Assembly (NCBI GenBank): GCA_031284745.1
Contig: JAITXJ010000005.1
Coordinates: 1 to 48,894 of the forward strand
Direction of reading: 5' to 3'
Length of the DNA: 48,894 nt
Source: Acholeplasmatales bacterium
GTDB lineage: Bacteria; Bacillota_I; Bacilli_A; Acholeplasmatales; Acholeplasmataceae
Numbering within the stretch: position 1 is the first letter of the stretch; every line of letters begins with the position of its first letter. This document shows, piece by piece, positions 28,072 to 36,666 of this stretch. A program made the translations under genes and the position numbers. Below the pieces are notes generated by a model. That model worked only from the letters and a program-made list of their open reading frames with translations. It searched no databases and was not told the DNA's origin.

Positions 28072-28538
28072 TTGAGCTCCAGGGTGAAATCATTTATTTT
28101 TCGTAGACTAATGCCCGCGGCGGCCAACATTTTTTTAGAAGCCGCTAATTGCTCAACTTTCGAAAACTTGTCGGAAATATAAACAATTTCTTTAATTCCA
28201 GCTTGAATAATTAGTTTTGCACATTCATTACAAGGGAAAAGAGTGACATATAAACTCGATCCTTCAATCTTTTCGGTGGAGTTGAGGATGGCATTAGCTT
28301 CGGCATGAACGACATAGGGATATTTGGTATCGATCCAGTCGCCTTCACTCTCCCAAGAAAAATGATCATCATCAATTCCCCGGGGGAAACCATTATAACC
28401 AATTCCACTGATTTTTTTATTAGTGGAAACGATGACGGCACCAACTTGAGTTTTTGGGTCTTTACTGCGCATCGCACTTAGTTTAGCAATCCCTAAGAAG
28501 TAACGATCCCAGGAAATATAATCTAATCTTTTCGGCAT
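28068..28538 (-). CDS. deoxycytidylate deaminase (ComEB-like)
   Basis: 156 residues. Zinc motifs HAEANAIL and PCNECAKLI, with KDPKTQVGAVIVS and GYNGFPRGIDDD upstream, match dCMP deaminase. It makes dUMP for thymidylate synthesis. The start lies 16 nt inside the aspS end. Despite the ComEB name in Bacillus, there is no competence gene nearby. Confidence 0.92.
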   Translation of the reverse strand: MPKRLDYISWDRYFLGIAKLSAMRSKDPKTQVGAVIVSTNKKISGIGYNGFPRGIDDDHFSWESEGDWIDTKYPYVVHAEANAILNSTEKIEGSSLYVTLFPCNECAKLIIQAGIKEIVYISDKFSKVEQLAASKKMLAAAGISLRKINDFTLELK

Positions 28539-30232
28539 TGTAAACCAACCTCTTTTAATTGATCATCGTCAATTTCACTCGGAGCTTCCATCATTAAATC
28601 ACGAGCACTTTGGGTTTTCGGAAAAGCGGTGACATCCTTGATATTATTCGTATGAGTTAGTAGCATCACGATACGGTCTAAGCCCAAAGCAATCCCGCCA
28701 TGGGGAGGAGTGCCATATTTAAGAGCTTCAATTAAAAAGCCAAAACGATTATTGATATCATTTTCACTGAGTTTTAATAATTCAAAAACCTTTTTTTGGT
28801 TTTGGGAATTATGAATTCGAATACTTCCTCCGCCAATTTCATAACCGTTTAAAACGATATCATAGGCTTTAGCTAAAGCGGTAGCGGGGTTAGTTTGTAA
28901 ATCATCAAAGTTTTTCGCCGCCGTAAAAGGGTGATGCCGAGCAACGAGTCGATTTTCTAAGGTATCATATTCAAATAAAGGAAAATCGACTACCCATAGA
29001 GGAGCATAGCTAGTTTCATCGATGAGTTTTAAATCATTAGCTACTTTAATTCTTAGGGCTCCTAAAGCAATGGACAGGTTCTCATAATCGTTGCTACTGC
29101 TGAGGAAAATAACTTCTTGGGGGGCTAAATTTAATTGGGATAAAAATTCTGGGGTTAAGTATTTAGCAACGCTACTAGAATAATCTGAACCATTGTTTTT
29201 AATATAGATTAAATTATTACCATGGTTTTGTTTGATCACTTTGAGATAGTCATCATAATCCTTGCGGGTGAAGGAAGGATGGTGAACTCTGAGAGCGCGT
29301 AAATATTGGTCATTAAGAAAACTGAGGTGTTCTTGGAAAGCATCAGCATCTTGTAAGAGTAAAGCAAAACGGCGATCAGGTTTATCGCTACCATAGTCTT
29401 TGATCGCTTGGGCGTAGGTCATTCGTAAAAAAGGGGTTTTAATGGCAATATTGAGAAATTTTTTAAAAAGATTTTTTAAAATTTTCTCCGCTAAATCTTG
29501 AATATCCTTTTCTTCAACGAAGGAGGCTTCAATATCCACTTGGGAGAATTCTAATTGACGATCGGCTCGTAAGTCTTCATCGCGAAAGCAGCGAGCAATT
29601 TGATAGTACTTTTCAAAACCAGCGATTTGGTAAAGTTGCTTGAAGATTTGCGGTGATTGAGGAAGAGCATAGAAGGAACCATGATATAACCGAGAAGGCA
29701 CTAAGAAGTCGCGCGCCCCTTCCGGGGTTGATTTACCTAAAATCGGGGTTTCTAATTCATAAAAACCTTCTTTTTCGAGGGTATGACGAATAATTCCGGT
29801 AATCTTAGATTTATCGAGGAGATATTTGGCTTGGACCGGACGACGCAAATCTAAATAGCGATACTTTAAGCGGGTGTCTTCTAAAGTGTTGGTGTCATTG
29901 ACAATTGGGAAAGGCAGAGGTTCACTGGTATTTAAAATATTTAATTCCCCAGCATCGATTTCAATTTCTCCCGTCGCAATATTATTATTGATGCTACTAC
30001 GCAATTTAACGATACCTTTGACTTCGATGACCCACTCCGATTTGAGGCTTTCGGCTTTTAAAAAGAGCGGACTTTGATCATTAATGGTAATTTGGGTGAT
30101 TCCGAAACGGTCCCGCAGATCAATAAAAATTAAACTGCCGAGGTTTCTTTTTTTACTAACCCAACCCTTGAGGTAAACTTCTTGTTGGAGATGGGTTTTA
30201 TTTAATTCATTGTTATGATGGGTATACTTCAT
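28523..30232 (-). CDS. aspS: aspartyl-tRNA synthetase
   Basis: 569 residues, bacterial type: an N-terminal OB anticodon domain (VYLKGWVSKKRNLGSLIFIDLRD), class II motif 2 (YQIARCFRDEDLRADRQLEFSQVD) and motif 3 (GIALGLDRIVMLL), with the GAD insert between them. It ligates Asp to tRNA-Asp. The ATG overlaps the hisS stop by 4 nt and has AAGGAG. Under the hisS T-box leader. Confidence 0.95.
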   Translation of the reverse strand: MKYTHHNNELNKTHLQQEVYLKGWVSKKRNLGSLIFIDLRDRFGITQITINDQSPLFLKAESLKSEWVIEVKGIVKLRSSINNNIATGEIEIDAGELNILNTSEPLPFPIVNDTNTLEDTRLKYRYLDLRRPVQAKYLLDKSKITGIIRHTLEKEGFYELETPILGKSTPEGARDFLVPSRLYHGSFYALPQSPQIFKQLYQIAGFEKYYQIARCFRDEDLRADRQLEFSQVDIEASFVEEKDIQDLAEKILKNLFKKFLNIAIKTPFLRMTYAQAIKDYGSDKPDRRFALLLQDADAFQEHLSFLNDQYLRALRVHHPSFTRKDYDDYLKVIKQNHGNNLIYIKNNGSDYSSSVAKYLTPEFLSQLNLAPQEVIFLSSSNDYENLSIALGALRIKVANDLKLIDETSYAPLWVVDFPLFEYDTLENRLVARHHPFTAAKNFDDLQTNPATALAKAYDIVLNGYEIGGGSIRIHNSQNQKKVFELLKLSENDINNRFGFLIEALKYGTPPHGGIALGLDRIVMLLTHTNNIKDVTAFPKTQSARDLMMEAPSEIDDDQLKEVGLQCRKD

Positions 30233-31455
30233 TTATTCTCCTTGATTATTTTGATAAGATTAGGTAAGTTAGTTTGAATTTGTTCTTTGGTGGTCGCGTT
30301 TCTTAAACTATAAAGCCCTTGGGCCTTCTCATCGCTTCCGACCACGATGATATAACGTGGATTATCCCGATAAGCTTTGGCTAGGAGTTTGGATAAAGGA
30401 GCAATAAGGAGATTAGACTTCACCTGTAATCCGGCTTGTCTTAAGGTGTTTAATAAAGGATAATCCAGGGAGCCCTCTTCTAAAAAGAGACAATAAACGT
30501 CGAGGGGCTTATTTTTGGTCGGTGGTAGACAAGAAAGAACTCTTTCAAAACCAAAAGCAAAGCCAATCGCCTGGGTAGCGGGACCTCCTAGATCACTGAC
30601 CAAGTTATTATAACGACCACCACCACCGATGGCGAGGGGTGTACCTTCCACTTGGGAAATAATTTCGAAAACTAGTTCATCGTAATAATCCAAACCGCGA
30701 ACTAAATTTTTATTAACCTGATAAGCAATTTGGTTGTTGTCGAGAATTTTTTGGAGTTTCACAAAATTAGCTTGGGATTCCGCATTTAAAAAATCTAATG
30801 GTTTTGGACAATTTAGAAAAAAGTCTTGGTGGTTATCCACTTTACAATCAAGGATTCTTAAAGGGTTAACTTCTAGTCTTTGTAAGCAGTCCCCACAAAG
30901 ATGATCTTGATAATGGCTAAAGTATTCTTTAATGATGGTTTTGAAATGGTTACGAGAATCTTGATCGCCCAAGGAATTAATATTGATTTGGGCTTTAATT
31001 TTTAATTTTTTTAAAATAGTGGAAATGAGAATTATGATCTCCGCATCGGCCAGGGTCCCAGAAGCATTAATGAGTTCGACGCCAAATTGACTAAATTGGC
31101 GAAAGCGTCCTTTTTGTGGTCGTTCATAGCGAAAGTTAGCTCCCATATAAAACACTCTGGTTACATCGTTATCCACGTAGAGCTTATTTTCCACATAGGA
31201 GCGAATAATGCCGGCGGTTAATTCTGGTCGCAAGGTGAGTCGGCGTTCTCCATGATCTAAAAAATCATAGGTTTCCTTTTTCACCATATCGGAATCTTCA
31301 TTATGGCGATGAATCGTTTCATAATACTCCATGATTGGCGTTCTAATTTCTTGATAACCAAAACTTAAAAATATTTTTCTCAGCTTAGCTTCTAAATTTT
31401 GCCAATTGGCGCTTTCGCTGGGTAGTACGTCATAGGTTCCTTTTACTTTCGTCAT
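30229..31455 (-). CDS. hisS: histidyl-tRNA synthetase
   Basis: 408 residues. It starts KVKGTYDVLPSES and shows motif 2 FYMGANFRYERPQKGRFRQFSQFG, the His-specific LVRGLDYYDELVFE and GGGGRYNNLVSDLGG, and motif 3 AIGFAFGFERVL, then an anticodon domain. First gene of the operon. A very strong AAAAGGAGG precedes the ATG, and a T-box leader lies upstream. Confidence 0.95.
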   Translation of the reverse strand: MTKVKGTYDVLPSESANWQNLEAKLRKIFLSFGYQEIRTPIMEYYETIHRHNEDSDMVKKETYDFLDHGERRLTLRPELTAGIIRSYVENKLYVDNDVTRVFYMGANFRYERPQKGRFRQFSQFGVELINASGTLADAEIIILISTILKKLKIKAQININSLGDQDSRNHFKTIIKEYFSHYQDHLCGDCLQRLEVNPLRILDCKVDNHQDFFLNCPKPLDFLNAESQANFVKLQKILDNNQIAYQVNKNLVRGLDYYDELVFEIISQVEGTPLAIGGGGRYNNLVSDLGGPATQAIGFAFGFERVLSCLPPTKNKPLDVYCLFLEEGSLDYPLLNTLRQAGLQVKSNLLIAPLSKLLAKAYRDNPRYIIVVGSDEKAQGLYSLRNATTKEQIQTNLPNLIKIIKENK

Positions 31456-31467
31456 TTTCCTCCTTTT

Positions 31468-31610
31468 AAAAAAATAGACCTTAAAAATAATATTTTAAGG
31501 ACGAGTTTTTCAACACGCGGTGCCACCTTAATTCCAACTTCCGTTGACACTTAAATTAACTTAGGGATATCTCTTAATTGTTGTCACAGACAATTAATCA
31601 AACAACATCT
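31468..31610 (-). ncRNA. T-box riboswitch with short stem I (hisS-aspS leader)
   Basis: On the minus strand, AAGGTGGCACCGCG (31516-31529) is the T-box sequence that pairs with uncharged tRNA. The antiterminator closes with GCG/CGT and AAGG/CCTT around the TGGCACC bulge. The competing terminator is CCTTAAAA / TTTTAAGG (31479-31500) followed by a T-run (31468-31478). Just before the T-box is a stem III hairpin CAAC-GGAA-GTTG. The likely start of transcription is near 31610 (TATAAT at 31617-31622), leaving only about 80 nt before the T-box. Stem I seems reduced to an 8-bp hairpin TTAATTGT / ACAATTAA whose 8-nt loop CTGTGACA carries GAC, the Asp codon. Confidence 0.85.
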
Positions 31611-31616
31611 ATTTAA

Positions 31617-31622
31617 ATTATA
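31617..31622 (-). promoter_or_regulatory. -10 box of the hisS operon
   Basis: TATAAT on the minus strand, upstream of the T-box leader. It sets the length of the leader at about 155 nt to the hisS ATG. Confidence 0.6.
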
Positions 31623-31724
31623 TTACATTTATGATAAAAGAAGATTTTAATGATAAAGGATGGTTAGATTATTTAAAAAGAACATCACGATAATTCAATA
31701 AAATTCTGGGCTAATAAAAATGTG

Positions 31725-31730
31725 GTACAC
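31725..31730 (+). promoter_or_regulatory. -10 box before the FMN riboswitch
   Basis: TGGTACACT has the TGn extension before TACACT, 7 nt upstream of the first riboswitch stem. Confidence 0.45.
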
Positions 31731-31735
31731 TAATT

Positions 31736-31847
31736 ATGTCTTTGGGGTGTAGTGTAATTCTATACCGGTGGTGATAGCCCACGAGCAAATAAGCTGATTT
31801 GGTGAAATTCCAAAGCCGACAGTTAAAGTCTGGAGGATAAAAGACGA
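31736..31847 (+). ncRNA. FMN riboswitch (RFN element)
   Basis: The conserved RFN blocks are all present in order: GGGGTGTAGTGTAATTC, ACCGGTGGTGATAGCCCACG, TTTGGTGAAATTCCAAAGCC and GACAGTTAAAGTCTGGA. The closing stem P1 is GTCTTT (31738-31743) with AAAGAC (31840-31845). The element binds FMN and normally turns off riboflavin synthesis or uptake genes. Here it precedes a riboflavin-type ECF S component, which agrees. Confidence 0.95.
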
Positions 31848-31868
31848 TTCATTGCTTGGCACTGAAAC

Positions 31869-31897
31869 ATCCCCCATTTTCGTTTTTGGGAGGAGAA
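31869..31897 (+). promoter_or_regulatory. RBS-sequestering hairpin of the FMN riboswitch
   Basis: TCCCCCA (31870-31876) can fold on TGGGAGGA (31887-31894), hiding the GGGAGGAG ribosome site just before the GTG at 31898. The same C-run with its 5' A (31869-31875) can instead pair with GGAGGAT (31832-31838) inside the aptamer's 3' part, with one mismatch. There is no T-run, so control should act on translation. The pairings are read by eye. Confidence 0.6.
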
Positions 31898-33052
31898 GTG
31901 AAAAATCCTAATTTAAAAAAATTTGTCTTTATCGCCATTATGATTGCTTTAAGCGTTGTTTTAGGGATTATTGAAATCCCTTTTAATGACTACTTAAAGT
32001 TAGATTTAAGTGATCTAATCATTATTGTTTGTCTTCTGAGCCTCGGCCTTAATAGCTCTTTAATCATTTTAGTTTTTCGTTTTATCTTTCGTTATTTAAT
32101 CATTGCCTTACCGCAACATGAAGCGGTTGTGGGGCTTTATACCGAAGGAGTAGCAATTATTAGCTCTTTGATCTTAATCCTTCTAATATTTAGTTTTTCG
32201 AAGCTTATCAAATTGCGTAAATTAACTTTGAATCTCGCTTTAGTCGTTCCTCTAAGTGTTATTAGTTTTTCGGCGATCATGGTTTTACTTAATTTCTTAT
32301 TTATTACTCCGAGTTATTTTTCTTTTTATACTGGTGAATATCGACTCATTGGTTATCGAACATTTTTAAACAACCCGCAAACCAACTTTTTTCATCATGG
32401 TGATCTGCGGTTATACTTCTTAGAGTGTCTCTCATTATATGGCGTTTTTAACTTAATTAAGGGGAGTATTTGTCTAACTTTAAGTTTTATTTTAGATAAG
32501 CTTTTGTATAAAAAGTTAAAGGACTTAATCATTGTCAAGCACAAAAGGATCATCTTGGCTGGGGGTTGTTTCTGGGGAGTCGAAGCTTTTTTTCAAAAAC
32601 TTCAGGGAGTTATCAAAACCACCTGTGTCTATGTGGATGGGGATCGTAAAAATCCGAAATATGAAGATTTAAAGCAGCATTTAGTCAGTCATGCGGAAGG
32701 AGTATTATTGGTCTATGATCCGCAGGTGATTAATTTAAATCAGCTTTTGAAGTATTTTTTTACGATTGTTGATCCCTATAGCATCAATAAACAAGGTCAT
32801 GATGAGGGCTTGCAGTACCGCAGTGGAATTTATTGCTTTGGGGAAGAAGACTACTTAGAGGTTCAAGAATACTTAAAAATTAATTTTGCCTCCACTCTCC
32901 CACTAATTAAAACGCAAATAAAATTAAACTCCTTATTTTATCCGGCTGAAAGGTATCATCAAGATTATTTAATTAAGCATCCTACCGGCTATTGCCATGT
33001 TAATTTAAATATTTTAGACAATGATCCCCAAGCCAAAAAACACCTAAAGTAA
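31898..33052 (+). CDS. fusion of riboflavin ECF transporter RibU and methionine sulfoxide reductase MsrA
   Basis: 384 residues from GTG 31898, chosen for its GGGAGGAG site; a TTG at 31856 would put the sequestering hairpin inside the gene. Residues 1 to about 210 form a five- or six-helix RibU-like S component. Residues about 214-375 are MsrA: LAGGCFWGVEAFF with catalytic Cys224, NPKYEDL, VSHAEGVLLVYDP, LQYRSGIYC and AERYHQDYL. RibU takes up riboflavin with the EcfAAT energizing module, not seen here; MsrA repairs methionine-S-sulfoxide. The junction (KLKDLIIVKHKRIILAGG) is in frame and has no ATG or ribosome site. The reductase would be tethered to the inner membrane face. Confidence 0.87.
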   Translation: MKNPNLKKFVFIAIMIALSVVLGIIEIPFNDYLKLDLSDLIIIVCLLSLGLNSSLIILVFRFIFRYLIIALPQHEAVVGLYTEGVAIISSLILILLIFSFSKLIKLRKLTLNLALVVPLSVISFSAIMVLLNFLFITPSYFSFYTGEYRLIGYRTFLNNPQTNFFHHGDLRLYFLECLSLYGVFNLIKGSICLTLSFILDKLLYKKLKDLIIVKHKRIILAGGCFWGVEAFFQKLQGVIKTTCVYVDGDRKNPKYEDLKQHLVSHAEGVLLVYDPQVINLNQLLKYFFTIVDPYSINKQGHDEGLQYRSGIYCFGEEDYLEVQEYLKINFASTLPLIKTQIKLNSLFYPAERYHQDYLIKHPTGYCHVNLNILDNDPQAKKHLK

Positions 33053-33082
33053 TTTTTAAAAGGAAATTAACCAAAGAAAGTT

Positions 33083-33505
33083 TTATTTTACCGATTCTAC
33101 TGGGTGATTTTGATTAAACTTTTTGATTTTTACCAAAATAATGGAGATTTCAACTATTAGAGTGATCACCGTAATAAAGGTAGGAATGAGGGCTAGGGGA
33201 AAAGCGTTGCCTAATTTCCTAGGGAATAAAATAATGATAAAAGGCAGGTAAATAATTGTAGCTACCAAGCCAGTATAAAAAAACAATTTACCAGTTAATT
33301 TATTGGCATAGTGCCAAGACTCGCTACTTTGATAGGCTGAACGGAAGCGAAAACCAAAATGTGGATTCATTTTGGGAGTTTTAAAATATAAAATAGCTCC
33401 TAAAATCAAGATGATCAAGGGAATAACGATAACTTGAAACCAGATGATCAAATCAGCAACACTAACTACATCATTAGCTACCTCGACGGTTAAAATATTG
33501 AGCAT
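33083..33505 (-). CDS. SdpI-family membrane protein
   Basis: 140 residues with three membrane helices. After the first comes FGFRFRSAYQSSESWHYANKLTGKLFFYTG, the SdpI/YhfL pattern (GxRxxxSxxsxxxWxxANxxxGK). SdpI protects B. subtilis from the SdpC toxin, but many family members have no known toxin. No sdpC-like gene is nearby. It converges on the ribU-msrA fusion with a 30-nt gap. Confidence 0.75.
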   Translation of the reverse strand: MLNILTVEVANDVVSVADLIIWFQVIVIPLIILILGAILYFKTPKMNPHFGFRFRSAYQSSESWHYANKLTGKLFFYTGLVATIIYLPFIIILFPRKLGNAFPLALIPTFITVITLIVEISIILVKIKKFNQNHPVESVK

Positions 33506-33553
33506 TATAACACCTCCAATAACATTATATCATAAATTTTTCCTATACATAAT

Positions 33554-33583
33554 TTGCTTAATTTTTTGAAAATGAAGTATAAT
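33554..33583 (+). promoter_or_regulatory. promoter of eno
   Basis: TTGCTT (33554-33559), 18-nt spacer, TATAAT (33578-33583). GTGAGG (33590-33595) then serves the ATG at 33604. Confidence 0.55.
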
Positions 33584-33588
33584 TTTAG

Positions 33589-34908
<1,320 letters not shown>

Positions 34909-34916
34909 AACTCAGT

Positions 34917-34951
34917 AAAAGAATGAATCCGAGAGATTCATTCTTTTTTTG
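34917..34951 (+). terminator. rho-independent terminator after eno
   Basis: AAAAGAATGAATC, loop CGAGA, GATTCATTCTTTT, followed by Ts: a perfect 13-bp stem including the A/T flanks. Confidence 0.92.
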
Positions 34952-34996
34952 TTAGGTTTTGTTATAAGCACGAAAATTTAATAATTTTATCTTGTC

Positions 34997-36622
34997 TTAA
35001 TTATCTTCTTCAATATAATCAATTAAAGCTTTGGTGGTAAGGCTTAAGGCCTCTTGATAGTTGATATCTGTAAGACCCAAATTGCTATATAAAATGCCAA
35101 TCTTGTATTTTTTAAAAATTATCGGGAAAAAAGTCTTAATGAGCTTGGTAGTTTGGGCTTGTCTTTGTAAGGGACCAAAGGGGTTAGCAAAAAAACTGGA
35201 TACTAAACCCTGCTCATTAGTTGTTCCTTTAGTTAAACGCCAACCGCTCGTGAAGGTTTCGATCGCTTTTGTTAAATCGTTAAAAAAATATAAACCAGTT
35301 TGCGAATCATAATTATTGACATAAAAAATGGCACTTAAGGGATATTGGGCGGTAATTGACTTATAATCATTGATCGGCATCACAATGCGGGCATTAATTT
35401 TATTAGGGTTGATAAAAATACTTCGATCGATTTGATCATAAGCCCAACCGGGATCTAAGTCATCCAGGCGAACAAAGGCTCCAATTTCCGTGCCGGAAAA
35501 ATAAATTTCTTGGTCTTTTAAAATTAGGTAACCCATATCATCAAAAATAATATTTATTTTCGAAACTTGCCTGGCATATTGACTGCGGATGTTAGCGAGA
35601 GTTTCACTTTTTCCCACTCCACTATCGCCAACTAAAACAATATTTTTTTTCTTACCATTGGTAAATTCAATTTCAAAACCACAGCCATGAATTGGTAATT
35701 TTTTATGATCAATGACGATTAAATTATGCATTGTTAAGAGAATTTTTTTAACATATCCAAAGTAATCATTGCTTTCTAAATCGCTCAAAATTCCATAATA
35801 AGTCGGCTTATCATCTTGATAGATTTTCATATTATCGGAGCTCTTGACACCTAAGAAAAGCACGATATCAAAGTTTTTGGTCCTTTTTTTCAAGTCGATG
35901 GCTTCATAGAGGTGAGCTAAACTAATGATATGGTGTGAATACTTTTTATGAAAATAAATAATGGTTTTAAGTTTACCTACATATATTTGATAAGCAAGAA
36001 AATTATCATCCAAAAGAATGTCATTTAGGATATTTTGCTTAGTAACGATAAAATTACTAATTCGTTTATTAACTTTAGTGTTAATAATGAACGGAGGACT
36101 AATGAGAATTTTATTGAGACATTGGACATTATAATCTTTGAGTGTTTTGATTTTCATCGTGGAAAAGATAGCATTGCAAAAGGCGGGAAGTTTACGATAA
36201 ACCAAATATTTAGTTTCTTTGAGTCGCTCAGTAATTTTGCGATAAAGGGTTAAAATCTTGAGATTGGAATTATCGGTTATTTTGGATAGCTCTAAGACAT
36301 TAGAGTTTTTGCTTAAAATGCAATATCGTTTGAAACTGCGCCAATAGTCATAAAGAGCATTGTAAAGGTCGTATAAATAGTCTCTATTTTCTTTGACTAA
36401 AGAGCTTTTATAGATGTCTTTATCTAAAAAAAGACTAGTCGTTAATTCAATAAAATAGTTGGTTGTCAGAACAAAATTAAGTTTACTCACGAGATAAGTA
36501 TTTTTAGCTAAAAAGCTTTGACAAATTTCATAAAATAATTTGCTTGTTAAGATACTTTCGACGTCATGAACTTGGTTTCCGTATATAATAACACTTTTAT
36601 CAAAAATTTCCCATCTTTCCAC
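34997..36622 (-). CDS. PEP-carboxykinase/HprK-like P-loop protein
   Basis: 541 residues. The C-terminal half has Walker A VGDSGVGKSET (near residue 331), then FDDMGYLI, EIGAFVRLDDLDPG, a SITAQYPLSAIFYVNN segment and TSGWRLTKGTTNEQGLVSSFF. That order follows ATP-type PEP carboxykinase (GLSGTGKTT; DDxG; N-T-R-A-A-Y-P; GYTAKxAGTE), but RAAYP is changed to TAQYP and the N-terminal 320 residues match nothing I know. GVGKSET is also HPr-kinase-like. It may be an unusual PEPCK or a regulatory kinase. GTG start 6 nt after a TATAAT box, thus leaderless. Confidence 0.6.
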   Translation of the reverse strand: MERWEIFDKSVIIYGNQVHDVESILTSKLFYEICQSFLAKNTYLVSKLNFVLTTNYFIELTTSLFLDKDIYKSSLVKENRDYLYDLYNALYDYWRSFKRYCILSKNSNVLELSKITDNSNLKILTLYRKITERLKETKYLVYRKLPAFCNAIFSTMKIKTLKDYNVQCLNKILISPPFIINTKVNKRISNFIVTKQNILNDILLDDNFLAYQIYVGKLKTIIYFHKKYSHHIISLAHLYEAIDLKKRTKNFDIVLFLGVKSSDNMKIYQDDKPTYYGILSDLESNDYFGYVKKILLTMHNLIVIDHKKLPIHGCGFEIEFTNGKKKNIVLVGDSGVGKSETLANIRSQYARQVSKINIIFDDMGYLILKDQEIYFSGTEIGAFVRLDDLDPGWAYDQIDRSIFINPNKINARIVMPINDYKSITAQYPLSAIFYVNNYDSQTGLYFFNDLTKAIETFTSGWRLTKGTTNEQGLVSSFFANPFGPLQRQAQTTKLIKTFFPIIFKKYKIGILYSNLGLTDINYQEALSLTTKALIDYIEEDN

Positions 36623-36628
36623 GCTTAA

Positions 36629-36634
36629 ATTATA
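36629..36634 (-). promoter_or_regulatory. -10 box, leaderless promoter of the PEPCK-like gene
   Basis: TATAAT on the minus strand with a 6-nt gap to the GTG at 36622. Back-to-back with the plus-strand box at 36655. Confidence 0.6.
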
Positions 36635-36654
36635 TCATTTTATCGCTTTTAGGG

Positions 36655-36660
36655 TATAAT
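36655..36660 (+). promoter_or_regulatory. -10 box, leaderless promoter of the aminotransferase gene
   Basis: TATAAT with a 6-nt gap to the ATG at 36667; no ribosome site in between. Confidence 0.6.
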
Positions 36661-36666
36661 AATTGT

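Noticed and set aside
31856-31897. TTG 31856 as start of the RibU-MsrA gene
   Set aside because: It would place the sequestering hairpin and ribosome site inside the gene and has no site of its own; GTG 31898 fits better.
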